Source: UBA6522 sp036231525
GTDB lineage: Bacteria; Pseudomonadota; Gammaproteobacteria; Steroidobacterales; Rariloculaceae
Length of the DNA: 49,365 bases
Assembly: GCA_036231525.1 (NCBI GenBank)
Contig: JAZAGZ010000038.1
Coordinates: 1-49,365 of the forward strand
Direction of reading: 5' to 3'
Both the position numbers and the translations under genes were made by a program. Position 1 is the stretch's first letter. Each line of letters begins with the position of its first letter. Positions 32,432 through 41,306 of this stretch are shown here, one piece after another. A model generated the notes under the pieces. The model did not search any database. It was not told the DNA's origin and saw nothing but the letters and a program-made list of their open reading frames with translations.

Positions 32432-33828
32432 TCCCGTGACCTCATGCGTGCATCTAAAGCATCGCGTAACCCGTCGCCCAGCAGATTAAATGCGAGTACG
32501 GTCAGACTAATAAGCGTTGCCGGAAGAATGAGCTCATGGGGGTGATTGAGCATAGTTTGAATGCCCTCGTTGCACATGCTTCCCCAAGACGGTGTTGGCG
32601 GCGCGACACCCATCCCTATAAACGAGAGGAACGCCTCCACAAATATAACGGTGGGTACAGCGAATGTGAGAGTGACAAGGACGACACCAACGGTGTTAGG
32701 AATCATGTGGCGTAGTATTAGGTAGTGAGTTTTGGCTCCGAGCAGTTGAGAGGCGCCTATGTAGGCTTCTTCGCGAATTTGCAGAATTTGTCCCCGCACT
32801 AGCCGGGCAGTTGCTGGCCAGCTTAAGACCACTAGCGCCACAAGCATTGGAACGACGCCACTTTCCCCGGGGCCAATGCCAAATGCGATCTTGAAAAGAA
32901 TCATAAACAGCAGAAACGGTAGGGCTACGACGAAATCGGCAAAGCGCATTAAGACTTGGTCGACTCGGCCGCCGATAAAGCCCGCTGCGCTTCCGTAGAG
33001 GATGCCTGTTAAGACGAAAAAGAAAGGAGCGATGATACCGATAAACAGCGATACCCGAGCGCCATACATCAATCGTGCGAGCATGTCTCGGCCAAGGTAA
33101 TCAGTTCCGAGCGGGTGGAAACTTACACGGACTTCGTCTCCTAGTGAAAGGGTGGTTTCCAAATCAACCAAACCGCGTATCTGTGCCTCCGCAGCCGTGA
33201 TGACCCTGATAGTATCGACCGCGAGTGTTGTGTATTCCTCCGCTTCGCGGCCATTTCGATCGGTGGCGATCACTGAGTACCAATAACGGGTTGGTGTCAG
33301 GTCGAGAAGGTCTTCGTAACTAACCTGTCTAGGATCATAAATCTCGGCCAGCGGCAAGCCGACCGCGCCATCCGGAGCCGGATCGTAAACATTGCGATAA
33401 ACACGGTAGCCGCTTGCCCCAAGGACGGGCGCCCAAACGAGCCGAACGGCTTGGGTGCTCGCTGGTTGTGCGAGCTGAATTTCAGCTGTTGCTCCGACCG
33501 TATTGGCAAGAGACTCGGTAACGGTGGTGAATACGCCATTCCATGGCGCATAGGGCTCAACAATCTGCGCGCGACGGTCTGCACCAGGTGGGGTACTGAG
33601 TTGGGCAAGATCCTGAGCCGTTGGATCAACGGTCCAAACCCAGGGTCCGGCGACCGTAAATAAGAGCAAGGCGATGACAATATAAAGTGAAGCTAGCGCA
33701 CGACGGTTTGTTGCCAGCCTCACCCAAGCATCTCGCCAATAAGATAGTGACGGCCTGACGATCGTCTGTACTTTTCGTTCGACGGAGACGCGCTCGAAGT
33801 CCGCCGCTGTAAGACTTAACTCCGTCAT
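32428..33828 (-). CDS. oppC: Peptide ABC transporter permease, OppC type, with large periplasmic Fn3-like insertion
   Basis: 466 residues, about 150 longer than usual OppC. TM1 is at about residues 44-66. The next ~170 residues are periplasmic and include a fibronectin-III-like module at about 125-205 (VRLVWAPVLGASGYRVYRN, then RYWYSVIATDRNG). Normal permease sequence resumes with HPLGTDYLGRDMLARLMYG (241-248 is GTDYLGRD), five further TM segments and the ATPase-coupling EEAYIGASQLLGAKTHYLIL. The frame is continuous, so this is an insertion, not a fusion artefact. It starts 2 bp after oppB and overlaps oppD by 4 nt. Confidence 0.9.
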   Translation of the reverse strand: MTELSLTAADFERVSVERKVQTIVRPSLSYWRDAWVRLATNRRALASLYIVIALLLFTVAGPWVWTVDPTAQDLAQLSTPPGADRRAQIVEPYAPWNGVFTTVTESLANTVGATAEIQLAQPASTQAVRLVWAPVLGASGYRVYRNVYDPAPDGAVGLPLAEIYDPRQVSYEDLLDLTPTRYWYSVIATDRNGREAEEYTTLAVDTIRVITAAEAQIRGLVDLETTLSLGDEVRVSFHPLGTDYLGRDMLARLMYGARVSLFIGIIAPFFFVLTGILYGSAAGFIGGRVDQVLMRFADFVVALPFLLFMILFKIAFGIGPGESGVVPMLVALVVLSWPATARLVRGQILQIREEAYIGASQLLGAKTHYLILRHMIPNTVGVVLVTLTFAVPTVIFVEAFLSFIGMGVAPPTPSWGSMCNEGIQTMLNHPHELILPATLISLTVLAFNLLGDGLRDALDARMRSRE

Positions 33829-33830
33829 GG

Positions 33831-34763
33831 TTACTCCAGCCGTACGCGTGGATCAACGAGGCCGTAAATAAGGTCCACTGCGATGACCATGAACACTAAA
33901 AACGCTCCGTAAAATACAGTTGTGCCCATGATCACGGTGTAATCCAGTTGCTGCACCGCCTGTACAAAAAACCGGCCGAGTCCGGGAATTGCAAATACTA
34001 GCTCGACGACAAAACCACCAGTCGTAATGGCTGCTATCGCCGGGCCAAGTACAGTGATTACAGGGAGGATTGCGTTACGCAGTTGATGTTTAATGAAGAC
34101 GCGAGTAGGTGGTAGCCCCTTGGAATAGGCGGTTCGTATGAAGTCAGCGCTGACAATCTCGAGCATCGATGAGCGCATAAGCCTTGTCAGAAACGCCATG
34201 GTGCCAAGCCCCAGAACTAGCGACGGTATGAGCATATGGAGAATCGAACCCCAGCCGGCGACAGGTAAAACAGAGAAGCCTACAAGATCATTTAGTCCGA
34301 CCAGGGCGAGCTGTGACAGAGCGGCGATTACAAAGCTTGGTACAGAGATACCGAGTATCACGAGAAACATGACAATCACATCAGGCAGTCTGTTTCGATA
34401 AAGAGCCGTGAGGGCGCCCCATAAAACACCGCCTAAGCCAGCGAATACAATTGCGAGCACACCGAGCGTGGCTGATACAGGGAAATGTTCTCGAATGATG
34501 TCATTAACGCTGCGGTTTTGTTGTGTGAAGGAAATGCCAAAGTCACCTTTGGCCATATTCGCCATGTAGATGAGGTATTGATCAAAGATAGGTCTATCTA
34601 ACCCGTAACGCTCCTCAAGGTTCCGGCGTATCTCCTCATTAACACCTCTCTCGTTGAGTAACGGGTCGCCGGGCACCGAGTGCATTGCAACAAAGGTTGC
34701 GGTTGCGATGAACCAGACTGTGATAACCCCCTGGATGAGCCGCTTCAACGTATAGGCGTACAT
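33831..34763 (-). CDS. oppB: Peptide ABC transporter permease, OppB type
   Basis: 310-residue inner-membrane permease. The N-terminus TLKRLIQGVITVWFIATATF is the typical OppB TM1. ERYGLDRPIFDQYLIYMANMAKGDFGIS follows as the periplasmic segment (written in two overlapping parts in the family), and FIRTAYSKGLPPTRVFIKHQ is the coupling helix. The end VIAVDLIYGLVDPRVRLE is the family terminus. It lies 11 bp downstream of oppA and 2 bp upstream of oppC. Confidence 0.92.
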   Translation of the reverse strand: MYAYTLKRLIQGVITVWFIATATFVAMHSVPGDPLLNERGVNEEIRRNLEERYGLDRPIFDQYLIYMANMAKGDFGISFTQQNRSVNDIIREHFPVSATLGVLAIVFAGLGGVLWGALTALYRNRLPDVIVMFLVILGISVPSFVIAALSQLALVGLNDLVGFSVLPVAGWGSILHMLIPSLVLGLGTMAFLTRLMRSSMLEIVSADFIRTAYSKGLPPTRVFIKHQLRNAILPVITVLGPAIAAITTGGFVVELVFAIPGLGRFFVQAVQQLDYTVIMGTTVFYGAFLVFMVIAVDLIYGLVDPRVRLE

Positions 34764-34774
34764 ATCCCTGGAAG

Positions 34775-36478
34775 CTACGGAGTCTCGACGATATAGGCAT
34801 TGGTGAAATCGGGGTCGGGGCCAACCGCACGTCGGACCACGCCCTGAAGCCGGCGATCCTTAATGTAGACCCGTCCCCGTTCGTAGTTGGGAATCAACGC
34901 TACTTCCTCAGAGAGAATCTCTTGCTGACGGCCGAACGCATCCATTCGAATGCGGGGGTCGAGGGATGACTGCGCAAGGCGAACGGACTGATCGTACTCC
35001 TGGTTGGAAAAACGGCCGTTATTGTTGGGGTTCCAAGAGGCGAATAGCTCACCGAAGGTCAGTGGGTCGGCGAAATCCGGGCCCCAGCCATACGTAGCTA
35101 TGTCAAAGTCCTGGTTTTGCATCTTCGCTAGGCGTTGTTTGAAGATTTGCCTGTCAATTCGGATGTCGATACCGAGCTGTGTTCCGTAAAGATTCTGAAA
35201 GTACTCAGCCTGTCTGCCAGCACCCGGGGTGTCATCCACCAATAGCGCTAGCGAGGGTGGTTCGTCTAAGCCGAGCTCTTCCATGGCTAGGCGAAGATGC
35301 TCCCGTGCTGCGTCGGCATCCAAGGCTATCTGTGGGGCCGGGTACTCTTGGCGAAAGAAGCCATCAATTCCTTGGAGCCAGACCGGGAAAAGAGATTCTC
35401 CGGGAAGATTGCCGGGAAGCTTAATAATACGGTTAACCAACTCACTGGGATCGGTCACGAGTTGCAGCGCCTTTCGAAGGTGCCAATTACTGGTGACTCG
35501 GCCAGAGTCAAAATTGAACGCTAGGAACCAGACGCTACCGTCACCAAAGCGCAGGAGTTCCCAGCGCTGCTGTAAGACTTCATCAAGTTGCTCGGCACCA
35601 AGATAGTCAACGATGGCGATTTGACCGTCTTTGTAGAGATTTAATGCCGCGGTCGTGTCCGTGGTGAAATAGGGTATATCAATGACATTGAGACGTACGC
35701 GCTCGTGGTCCCAGTAATCGGTGTTTTTTTCCAATCGCAAATGGGCACCGTGGACCCACACGGTCATCTCAAAGGGGCCGTTGTACAAAAGGTCCCCGAC
35801 ATCGGCGCCGTAGCGTCCGTCACGGTTGCGGTAGAAATCCTCGCGAATGGGGTTGTAGGTCGGAAAAGCGACAAGTTCTTCAAAATAAGCCAGTGGTTGT
35901 TCAAACTCGACCTCAAGCATCCTGTCATTGACAGCGCGTACGCCCAGAGCATCGCTAGGAAGAGTGCCGGTATTGATGGCCTCGGCATTCTTCAGAGGGT
36001 ACAGAATGAAGGCGTATTCCGACGCTGTTTCTGGGGCGAGCGCGGTGTGCCACGCAAAAGAGAAGTCATGTGCGGTGACCGGCAACCCATCACTCCAGCG
36101 AGCGTCTTCACGCAACCAGAACGTCGCTCCGTCTTCCCGGATTTCCCAACGTTCAGCCACTCCAGGAACGAGCTGATTATTAGCGTCGAACCGCAGCAGG
36201 CCTTCCATTACGTGACCAAGGATCATGATGCTGACAGAATCTGTGGCCCGCGTGCTGTCCAGTTGCGGGGGTTCCGTGCTCAGTTGTAGGGTGAGTGTCC
36301 CCGATTCCGCATCAATGGCACTTAATGTGCTGGAGCCACTACCTGTAAGTGCTGATGCCCATGACAATAGGACCATCAACAAGGCAAAGCCGAGGGTAGC
36401 GGCAATACCCAGCCAGACAAGCTGAAAGCTGGCCGTGCGGGTTAAGGAGTTGCTAACGTCAGGCATCGTGTTGGGCAT
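34775..36478 (-). CDS. oppA: Peptide ABC transporter substrate-binding protein, OppA type
   Basis: 567-residue family 5 solute-binding protein. Features are LTLQLSTEPPQLDSTRATDS, LLRFDANNQLVPGVAERWEI, WSDGLPVTAHDFSFAWHTAL and YGWGPDFADPLTFGELFAS. The N-terminus has 18 polar residues, then a hydrophobic stretch (19-40) followed by SWASALTG. There is no lipobox Cys, so it is either cleaved after ASA or stays as an N-terminally anchored binding protein. First gene of the operon; its upstream gap is shared with divergent rsmG. The ribosome site is weak. Confidence 0.9.
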   Translation of the reverse strand: MPNTMPDVSNSLTRTASFQLVWLGIAATLGFALLMVLLSWASALTGSGSSTLSAIDAESGTLTLQLSTEPPQLDSTRATDSVSIMILGHVMEGLLRFDANNQLVPGVAERWEIREDGATFWLREDARWSDGLPVTAHDFSFAWHTALAPETASEYAFILYPLKNAEAINTGTLPSDALGVRAVNDRMLEVEFEQPLAYFEELVAFPTYNPIREDFYRNRDGRYGADVGDLLYNGPFEMTVWVHGAHLRLEKNTDYWDHERVRLNVIDIPYFTTDTTAALNLYKDGQIAIVDYLGAEQLDEVLQQRWELLRFGDGSVWFLAFNFDSGRVTSNWHLRKALQLVTDPSELVNRIIKLPGNLPGESLFPVWLQGIDGFFRQEYPAPQIALDADAAREHLRLAMEELGLDEPPSLALLVDDTPGAGRQAEYFQNLYGTQLGIDIRIDRQIFKQRLAKMQNQDFDIATYGWGPDFADPLTFGELFASWNPNNNGRFSNQEYDQSVRLAQSSLDPRIRMDAFGRQQEILSEEVALIPNYERGRVYIKDRRLQGVVRRAVGPDPDFTNAYIVETP

Positions 36479-36614
36479 CGGAACTCGCTAGTAATTGCTT
36501 TGCGGTGTATAGCAGGTTATCGCAATCTGCTCCAGACGTGTGTAAATAGGTAAGGCTAGGGTAACGTGGTTTTACTTTATTTTGTTGTATTGTGGGACGA
36601 TCTCCTTGCCCCCT

Positions 36615-36620
36615 TATACT
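36615..36620 (+). promoter_or_regulatory. Candidate -10 element placing the rsmG transcript start at its ATG
   Basis: TATACT ends 6 bp before the preferred rsmG ATG (36627), so a transcript from it would begin at or next to that codon. No good -35 is present at 16-18 bp (TTGTGG lies at 19 bp). No Shine-Dalgarno precedes the ATG, consistent with a leaderless mRNA. Weak but specific. Confidence 0.35.
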
Positions 36621-36626
36621 CTGGAC

Positions 36627-37244
36627 ATGCAGGAACGTATCGTGTGCCAACTCGCGGGGGCAGGCCTGGCTAAAAGTAGCGGTGCAGTCAGCGCTTTAGC
36701 CGATTTTCTGCGATTACTCTCAAGGTGGAATGAAGTACATAACCTGACCGCCATTACTGATCCTGAGGAAATGATCCAACGCCACTTGGTGGAAAGTCTC
36801 GCCCTGGGCTCTTTTCTTAGGGGCCATCGTATTGCAGATGTAGGCAGCGGAGGTGGTCTACCCGGGATTCCTCTGGCCATAACGGAGCCGGAGAGAGAGT
36901 TCACACTGATCGAGAGCCGTAGCAAACGGGCAGAGTTTCTGCGCCATGTGAAAGCCGTATTGGGCCTGGACAATGTGGTTGTGGAACACGCAAGGGTGGA
37001 GGACTTACTTACTATCCCTCCCTTTGATACGGTGCTCGCAAGGGCCGTCGCAGCGCTGCCGGACTTGCTCAAACTTACGGGGCATCTATTTACGTCTGAT
37101 ACGGTCTTGCTGACACTGACAGGCGAGAGCTTTGTCGGCAACATTGCTAAGTTAGAGGGTGGATACAGGGCGCGTCGTGTTGGAGAGCCGGTTGCAAAAT
37201 TATTCAAAGGGAGCTTTCTGATCGTGGATAAGAATAAGGATTGA
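36627..37244 (+). CDS. rsmG: 16S rRNA (guanine-527-N7)-methyltransferase RsmG
   Basis: 205 residues from ATG 36627. RsmG methylates G527 in the 16S 530 loop. Key segments are FLRLLSRWNEVHNLTAITDP, the SAM-binding ADVGSGGGLPGIPLAI, TLIESRSKRAEFLRHVK and DTVLARAVAALPDLL. I prefer ATG 36627 to the TTG at 36582, because the extra 15 residues are not family-like and the TTG has no ribosome site. parA follows after 6 bp. mnmG, the usual upstream partner, is 6.2 kb away beyond the opp operon. Confidence 0.95.
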   Translation: MQERIVCQLAGAGLAKSSGAVSALADFLRLLSRWNEVHNLTAITDPEEMIQRHLVESLALGSFLRGHRIADVGSGGGLPGIPLAITEPEREFTLIESRSKRAEFLRHVKAVLGLDNVVVEHARVEDLLTIPPFDTVLARAVAALPDLLKLTGHLFTSDTVLLTLTGESFVGNIAKLEGGYRARRVGEPVAKLFKGSFLIVDKNKD

Positions 37245-37250
37245 AGATTT

Positions 37251-38030
37251 GTGACGCGGACTATTGCGATAGCCAATCAAAAAGGCGGAGTGGGTAAGAC
37301 AACAACCTGCGTTAACCTGGCAGCATCTTTGGCTGCTACTCAGCGCCGAGTTTTGGTTGTAGACGTAGACACTCAAGGCAATGCCACTATGGGGTGCGGC
37401 ATCGATAAGGCTGCATTGGAGGAGAGCGTCTGCGATGTTTTGCTTGAGGGGGTGGAGGCAGGAGCGGTAATCCAGCCCGCATCTGAAGGTGGGTTTGATT
37501 TGCTCCCGGGGAACCAGACCCTCACGCTGGCAGAGGTGGAACTCCTGACTCAGCCCAAGAGGGAATATCGTCTGAAGCAGGCCTTGCAGCCGCTTCTCAA
37601 AAGTTATGACTATGTGCTAATCGACTGTCCCCCGGCAATTAACATGTTGACAGTGAACGCATTGACGGCCGCGGACGGCGTGCTGATTCCGATGCAGTGT
37701 GAGTATTACGCTCTGGAGGGCTTGACCGCGCTTCTTGAGACAGTGGACCAGGTTCGCCGATCTGCAAACCCTGGGCTTCAACTGCATGGCATTCTGCGTA
37801 CGATGTTTGATCCCCGGAACAACTTGGCCAACGAGGTTTCCGGTCAGCTTGTACAGCACTTTGGAGAACGGGTATTTCAGACGGTGATTCCGCGCAACAT
37901 CCGCTTGGCTGAAGCACCGAGTTTCGGCAAGCCTGCGATGTACCATGATAAATACTCGCGCGGGGCTCTTGCGTATCTTGCTCTTGCGGGAGAGATCAAT
38001 CGTCGTGAGGCATCCGCCGCAACATCTTGA
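37251..38030 (+). CDS. parA: Chromosome partitioning ATPase ParA (Soj)
   Basis: 259-residue deviant Walker ATPase that moves ParB-parS complexes of newly replicated origins. IANQKGGVGKTTTCVNLAAS carries the two Lys of the deviant Walker A; VVDVDTQGNATMGCG and YVLIDCPPAINMLTVNAL follow. There is no N-terminal DNA-binding extension, as in chromosomal rather than plasmid ParA. The start is GTG. It is 6 bp from rsmG and 69 bp from parB. Two parS sites lie in recF in this window. Confidence 0.97.
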   Translation: MTRTIAIANQKGGVGKTTTCVNLAASLAATQRRVLVVDVDTQGNATMGCGIDKAALEESVCDVLLEGVEAGAVIQPASEGGFDLLPGNQTLTLAEVELLTQPKREYRLKQALQPLLKSYDYVLIDCPPAINMLTVNALTAADGVLIPMQCEYYALEGLTALLETVDQVRRSANPGLQLHGILRTMFDPRNNLANEVSGQLVQHFGERVFQTVIPRNIRLAEAPSFGKPAMYHDKYSRGALAYLALAGEINRREASAATS

Positions 38031-38099
38031 TCCACGTATTTTGGCGAGCTTGCGCTACAATCACACGACTGCCCTTTTCCCCACAGCGACCGGAGCACG

Positions 38100-38987
38100 A
38101 TGGCAAAGCGGAAAAGCCTCGGGCGTGGCCTAGAGGCGTTATTAAGTACGAATATTGGGTCTACGGATGCGGATGCTGTTTCTCGGGACAGCCTGAAGGA
38201 AGTTCCCATTGATCTTCTGGAGAAGGGGCCCTACCAGCCTCGGATTGATATACGAGAAGAATCACTTGCGGAGATGGCGGAAACCATACGTGCCCAGGGG
38301 CTGATTCAGCCCATTGTGGTGCGCCCCTTGTCGACGGATCAAACCAGCGGGACAGAAGTTCGCTACGAAATTGTCGCAGGCGAACGGCGGTGGCGGGCGG
38401 CCCAGCTCGCTGGATTACATTCCATTACCGCCCTGGTTAGGAACATTCCAGACCATGCGGCAGCGGCAGTGGCGCTACTTGAGAACATCCAGCGTGAGGA
38501 CCTGAATCCGCTGGAGGAAGCGATGGGGCTTCGACGGCTCGTAGATGAATTTGAAATGACTCACGGTGAGGCGGCTGATGCTGTGGGGCGGTCCCGAGTC
38601 TCGGTGAGTAATCTGTTGCGATTACTAGAGTTACCAGATCCCGTCAAAGATTTGCTCGCGCAGCGTGCGTTAAGCATGGGGCATGCTCGCGCATTGTTAG
38701 CACTTGAGTCGCCTCAGGGGCAGCTAACGCTGGCCCAGCAGGTGGTCAAAGAAGGGTGGAGCGTAAGAGAGACCGAACGCGCGGTAAAACGTTTTGTAAA
38801 AGCCCCTGTGAAAATAGACCGAGGCAACGCAGCCAAAAATCCAGACGTGAGGCGGCTAGAAATCCAACTAGGTGAGAAGCTGGGGGCAAGCGTGCGGATA
38901 GAAGAGCGTAGTTCTTCGGGAGGACGTCTCATCATTCGTTACCATAGCCTGGAAGAACTAGAAGGAATCGTCGATCACCTGACTTAA
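38100..38987 (+). CDS. parB: Chromosome partitioning protein ParB (Spo0J)
   Basis: 295-residue CTP-dependent clamp that loads at parS and spreads. The N-terminus MAKRKSLGRGLEALLS contains the ParA-stimulating Arg motif. The CTPase domain has GPYQPRID, GERRWRAAQLAGL and ENIQREDLNPLEEA. The helix-turn-helix region is GEAADAVGRSRVSVSNLLRL, and a C-terminal dimerisation domain ends the protein. GGAG lies 6 nt upstream of the ATG. A terminator follows. Confidence 0.97.
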   Translation: MAKRKSLGRGLEALLSTNIGSTDADAVSRDSLKEVPIDLLEKGPYQPRIDIREESLAEMAETIRAQGLIQPIVVRPLSTDQTSGTEVRYEIVAGERRWRAAQLAGLHSITALVRNIPDHAAAAVALLENIQREDLNPLEEAMGLRRLVDEFEMTHGEAADAVGRSRVSVSNLLRLLELPDPVKDLLAQRALSMGHARALLALESPQGQLTLAQQVVKEGWSVRETERAVKRFVKAPVKIDRGNAAKNPDVRRLEIQLGEKLGASVRIEERSSSGGRLIIRYHSLEELEGIVDHLT

Positions 38988-39061
38988 TAATCTTGATCGG
39001 GCCGAGACAAGAATTTAGAATGCGCCGGTTATCAGGCAGCTTTAGTCCCTAAGCAATCAAC

Positions 39062-39084
39062 GCCACGTATGTGGCTTTTTCTTT
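39062..39084 (+). terminator. Rho-independent terminator after parB
   Basis: The stem GCCAC-GTAT-GTGGC (39062-39075) is followed directly by TTTTTCTTT. It lies about 75 bp after the parB stop and about 75 bp before atpI, separating the rsmG-parA-parB unit from the atp operon. Confidence 0.78.
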
Positions 39085-39157
39085 GCCCTCTGATGTTGGC
39101 TAAAATGTCGACTGATGAGCTGCTGAGGAAAGTGTTTGCTGGCACCTTCTGAATACG

Positions 39158-39577
39158 GTGGCTGAGAGCGTCGTGAGCGATCTTGAAGAGCAGTTCGATC
39201 ATAAAGACCTGCACCTAAAGGCGCGCCGGGCGGCTCTGGGCATTGTGGCGGGTCAGTTGGGAATAACGCTGCTGATATCGGCAGTTGGGTTTTTGATAGG
39301 TGGTGCCCGAGCCGGCATCTCTGCTCTTATGGGTGGGGGAATCGGGACAGTGGGTAGCCTCTACATGGCTGTTAGCATATTCCGATTAGGCGTGGATGCA
39401 GAGCCCGATAAAATCCTTAAAAGGTTTTATCGAGGGGAGTTCCTTAAGCTCGCGTTGACCGTAGTTCTTTTCGGGTTGGTATTGACAACTATTGAGGTTT
39501 CGTTTGGACCGATGTTGGGGTGTTTTGCGGCAACCCTCCTCGTTTATTGGGTTGCGCTATTAAGATCGCCGATCTGA
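39158..39577 (+). CDS. atpI: ATP synthase subunit I
   Basis: 139-residue membrane protein, first gene of the atp operon, thought to help assemble the c-ring. After a charged N-terminus it has four hydrophobic segments (for example IVAGQLGITLLISAVGFLIG and FLKLALTVVLFGLVLTTIEV). GTG 39158 gives the longest frame; GTG 39173, with GAGAG upstream, is the alternative. AtpI is poorly conserved, so identification rests on topology, size and position before atpB. Confidence 0.85.
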   Translation: MAESVVSDLEEQFDHKDLHLKARRAALGIVAGQLGITLLISAVGFLIGGARAGISALMGGGIGTVGSLYMAVSIFRLGVDAEPDKILKRFYRGEFLKLALTVVLFGLVLTTIEVSFGPMLGCFAATLLVYWVALLRSPI

Positions 39578-39619
39578 CGCGTAATAATTAGTGGCTAAAC
39601 AGGTGATTCAAAACTAGAC

Positions 39620-40489
39620 ATGGAAGATGCTCACGAAGTCAACGAAGGCCCAGCCTCTGCTACCGATTACATCGTTCACCATCTGACGAACTTAGATACG
39701 GAGCATGCGCTTCATACGGAGTTGGCTAGTCCGTTCTGGAATTTGCACTGGGACAGCATTTTTTATGCTGTGACTCTCGGTATTATTTTCGTGGGTACTT
39801 TTTATTTGGCAGCAAGAAAAGCGACCTCAGGCGTGCCAGGTGTTTGGCAGAATTTCGTAGAACTGATAGTGGAATTTGTCGACACTCAGGTTAAGGATAG
39901 TTTTCATGGTTCCAGTAAGGTGATTGCCCCGCTGGCTCTTACTATCTTCTGCTGGATCTTTTTAATGAACTTCATGGATCTTGTGCCCGTGGATCTCCTG
40001 CCAGCATTAGGTCTTCTGGTGGGCATCGAGTATATGAAGGTTGTTCCAACCACCGACCTGAATATTACATTCGGGATGTCGATTACTGTTTTTCTTTTGA
40101 TGATTTTTTACAGCATCAAGATCAAAGGTATGGGCGGCTTCGCAAAAGAGTTATTTTTGCACCCATTTGGTAAATGGATGATGCCATTCAATTTTCTTTT
40201 AAAGCTCGTTGAAGAGCTTGCTAAGCCAGTGTCTCTTGCTCTTCGGCTATTCGGAAATCTTTATGCAGGCGAACTCATTTTTATCCTGATTGCGCTGTTC
40301 ACGCTATCAGCGGGAGCGCACTCCTTGGGGGAGAATCTCACATCCGTGGGAACCATCACAGCATTTATCATCCAGGTTATCCTTGGACTAGCTTGGGCGA
40401 TTTTTCACATCCTCATCATTACCTTGCAGGCCTTCATATTCATGATGCTGACTATCGTGTATCTGAGTATGGCTCATGAGGAACATTAA
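39620..40489 (+). CDS. atpB: ATP synthase Fo subunit a
   Basis: 289-residue stator membrane subunit forming the proton half-channels. The essential Arg is in LALRLFGNLYAGELI, with other conserved parts FVDTQVKDSF, FMNFMDLVPVDLLP and the C-terminal ILIITLQAFIFMMLTIVYLS. The N-terminal HHLTNL and FWNLHWDSIFY are typical of gammaproteobacterial subunit a. It follows atpI by 42 bp and precedes atpE. Confidence 0.97.
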   Translation: MEDAHEVNEGPASATDYIVHHLTNLDTEHALHTELASPFWNLHWDSIFYAVTLGIIFVGTFYLAARKATSGVPGVWQNFVELIVEFVDTQVKDSFHGSSKVIAPLALTIFCWIFLMNFMDLVPVDLLPALGLLVGIEYMKVVPTTDLNITFGMSITVFLLMIFYSIKIKGMGGFAKELFLHPFGKWMMPFNFLLKLVEELAKPVSLALRLFGNLYAGELIFILIALFTLSAGAHSLGENLTSVGTITAFIIQVILGLAWAIFHILIITLQAFIFMMLTIVYLSMAHEEH

Positions 40490-40537
40490 CGCAGAATTCT
40501 CGAAGGGCTTGTGACCTTTCTGGACTTAGGAGAAACC

Positions 40538-40801
40538 ATGGAAATAGCATTAGTACAAGCAGGAACCGCCGTAGCAGTGGCGCTTCTCATAGGCATGGGC
40601 GCATTGGGAACGGCCATCGGTTTTGGCTTACTGGGTGGACGATTTCTGGAAGGTGCAGCTAGGCAGCCCGAGCTCGTACCCATGTTGCAAATCAAGATGT
40701 TTATCGTGGCGGGTTTGCTAGATGCAGTCACCATGATTGGTGTCGGCGTAGCTTTGTTTTTCACTTTTGCCAACCCGTTCCTGGGACCGCTAGGCGGCTG
40801 A
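40538..40801 (+). CDS. atpE: ATP synthase Fo subunit c
   Basis: 87-residue helical hairpin of the rotor ring. The polar loop EGAARQPELVP and the carboxylate Asp in AGLLDAVTMIGVG identify it. The ion site lacks the extra Gln/Glu and Thr typical of sodium-type rings, so it is probably proton-coupled. The start is ATG 40538 with AGGAG just upstream; the longer in-frame start at 40511 would add nine polar residues. All three glycine-rich repeats of helix 1 are present. Confidence 0.97.
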   Translation: MEIALVQAGTAVAVALLIGMGALGTAIGFGLLGGRFLEGAARQPELVPMLQIKMFIVAGLLDAVTMIGVGVALFFTFANPFLGPLGG

Positions 40802-40826
40802 ACAGTCTTTTTTCTGGAGGCAGATT

Positions 40827-41297
40827 GTGAGCATTAACGTCACACTGTTCGCGCAAATGCTGGTCTTTGGCCTTTTGGTCTGGTTCACCATGTCGTTCGT
40901 TTGGCCTTTGATCAGAGGAGCGATGGATGAACGTGAGAAGACCATTGCTGACGGTCTTGCTGCAGCGGAGAAGGGTCAGAGCGACCTTAAACAGGCTGGA
41001 GTAGAAGTTGGAAAAATTATTGAAGAGGCGCGCGACCAGGCGCGAGACGTGCTCAGTAAGGCAAATGCGCGTGCTAACGATATCGTCGAAGAGGCGAGGT
41101 CCGAGGGGGAGGTTGAGAAGCGTAAACGACTCGACAGCGCACAATCAGAGCTCGAGGTGGAAATTAATCGCGCTCGTGATGAACTCCGCCAACAGGTTGC
41201 AACTATTGCAATTGCAGGCGCTGAAAAAATCCTTTCGCGGGAAATTGACGAAGCGGCCCACAAGGATCTTCTTGATCGGCTCGCAGCCGATTTGTAG
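40827..41297 (+). CDS. atpF: ATP synthase Fo subunit b
   Basis: 156-residue peripheral stalk subunit. One N-terminal membrane helix (about residues 5-26, LFAQMLVFGLLVWFTMSFVW) is followed by a long charged coiled coil with repeated Ala/Glu/Lys patterns, ending IAGAEKILSREIDEAAHKDL. The start is GTG with TGGAGG upstream. There is a single copy, so the stalk is a b2 homodimer. Confidence 0.96.
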   Translation: MSINVTLFAQMLVFGLLVWFTMSFVWPLIRGAMDEREKTIADGLAAAEKGQSDLKQAGVEVGKIIEEARDQARDVLSKANARANDIVEEARSEGEVEKRKRLDSAQSELEVEINRARDELRQQVATIAIAGAEKILSREIDEAAHKDLLDRLAADL

Positions 41298-41306
41298 GCA
41301 AACAGA

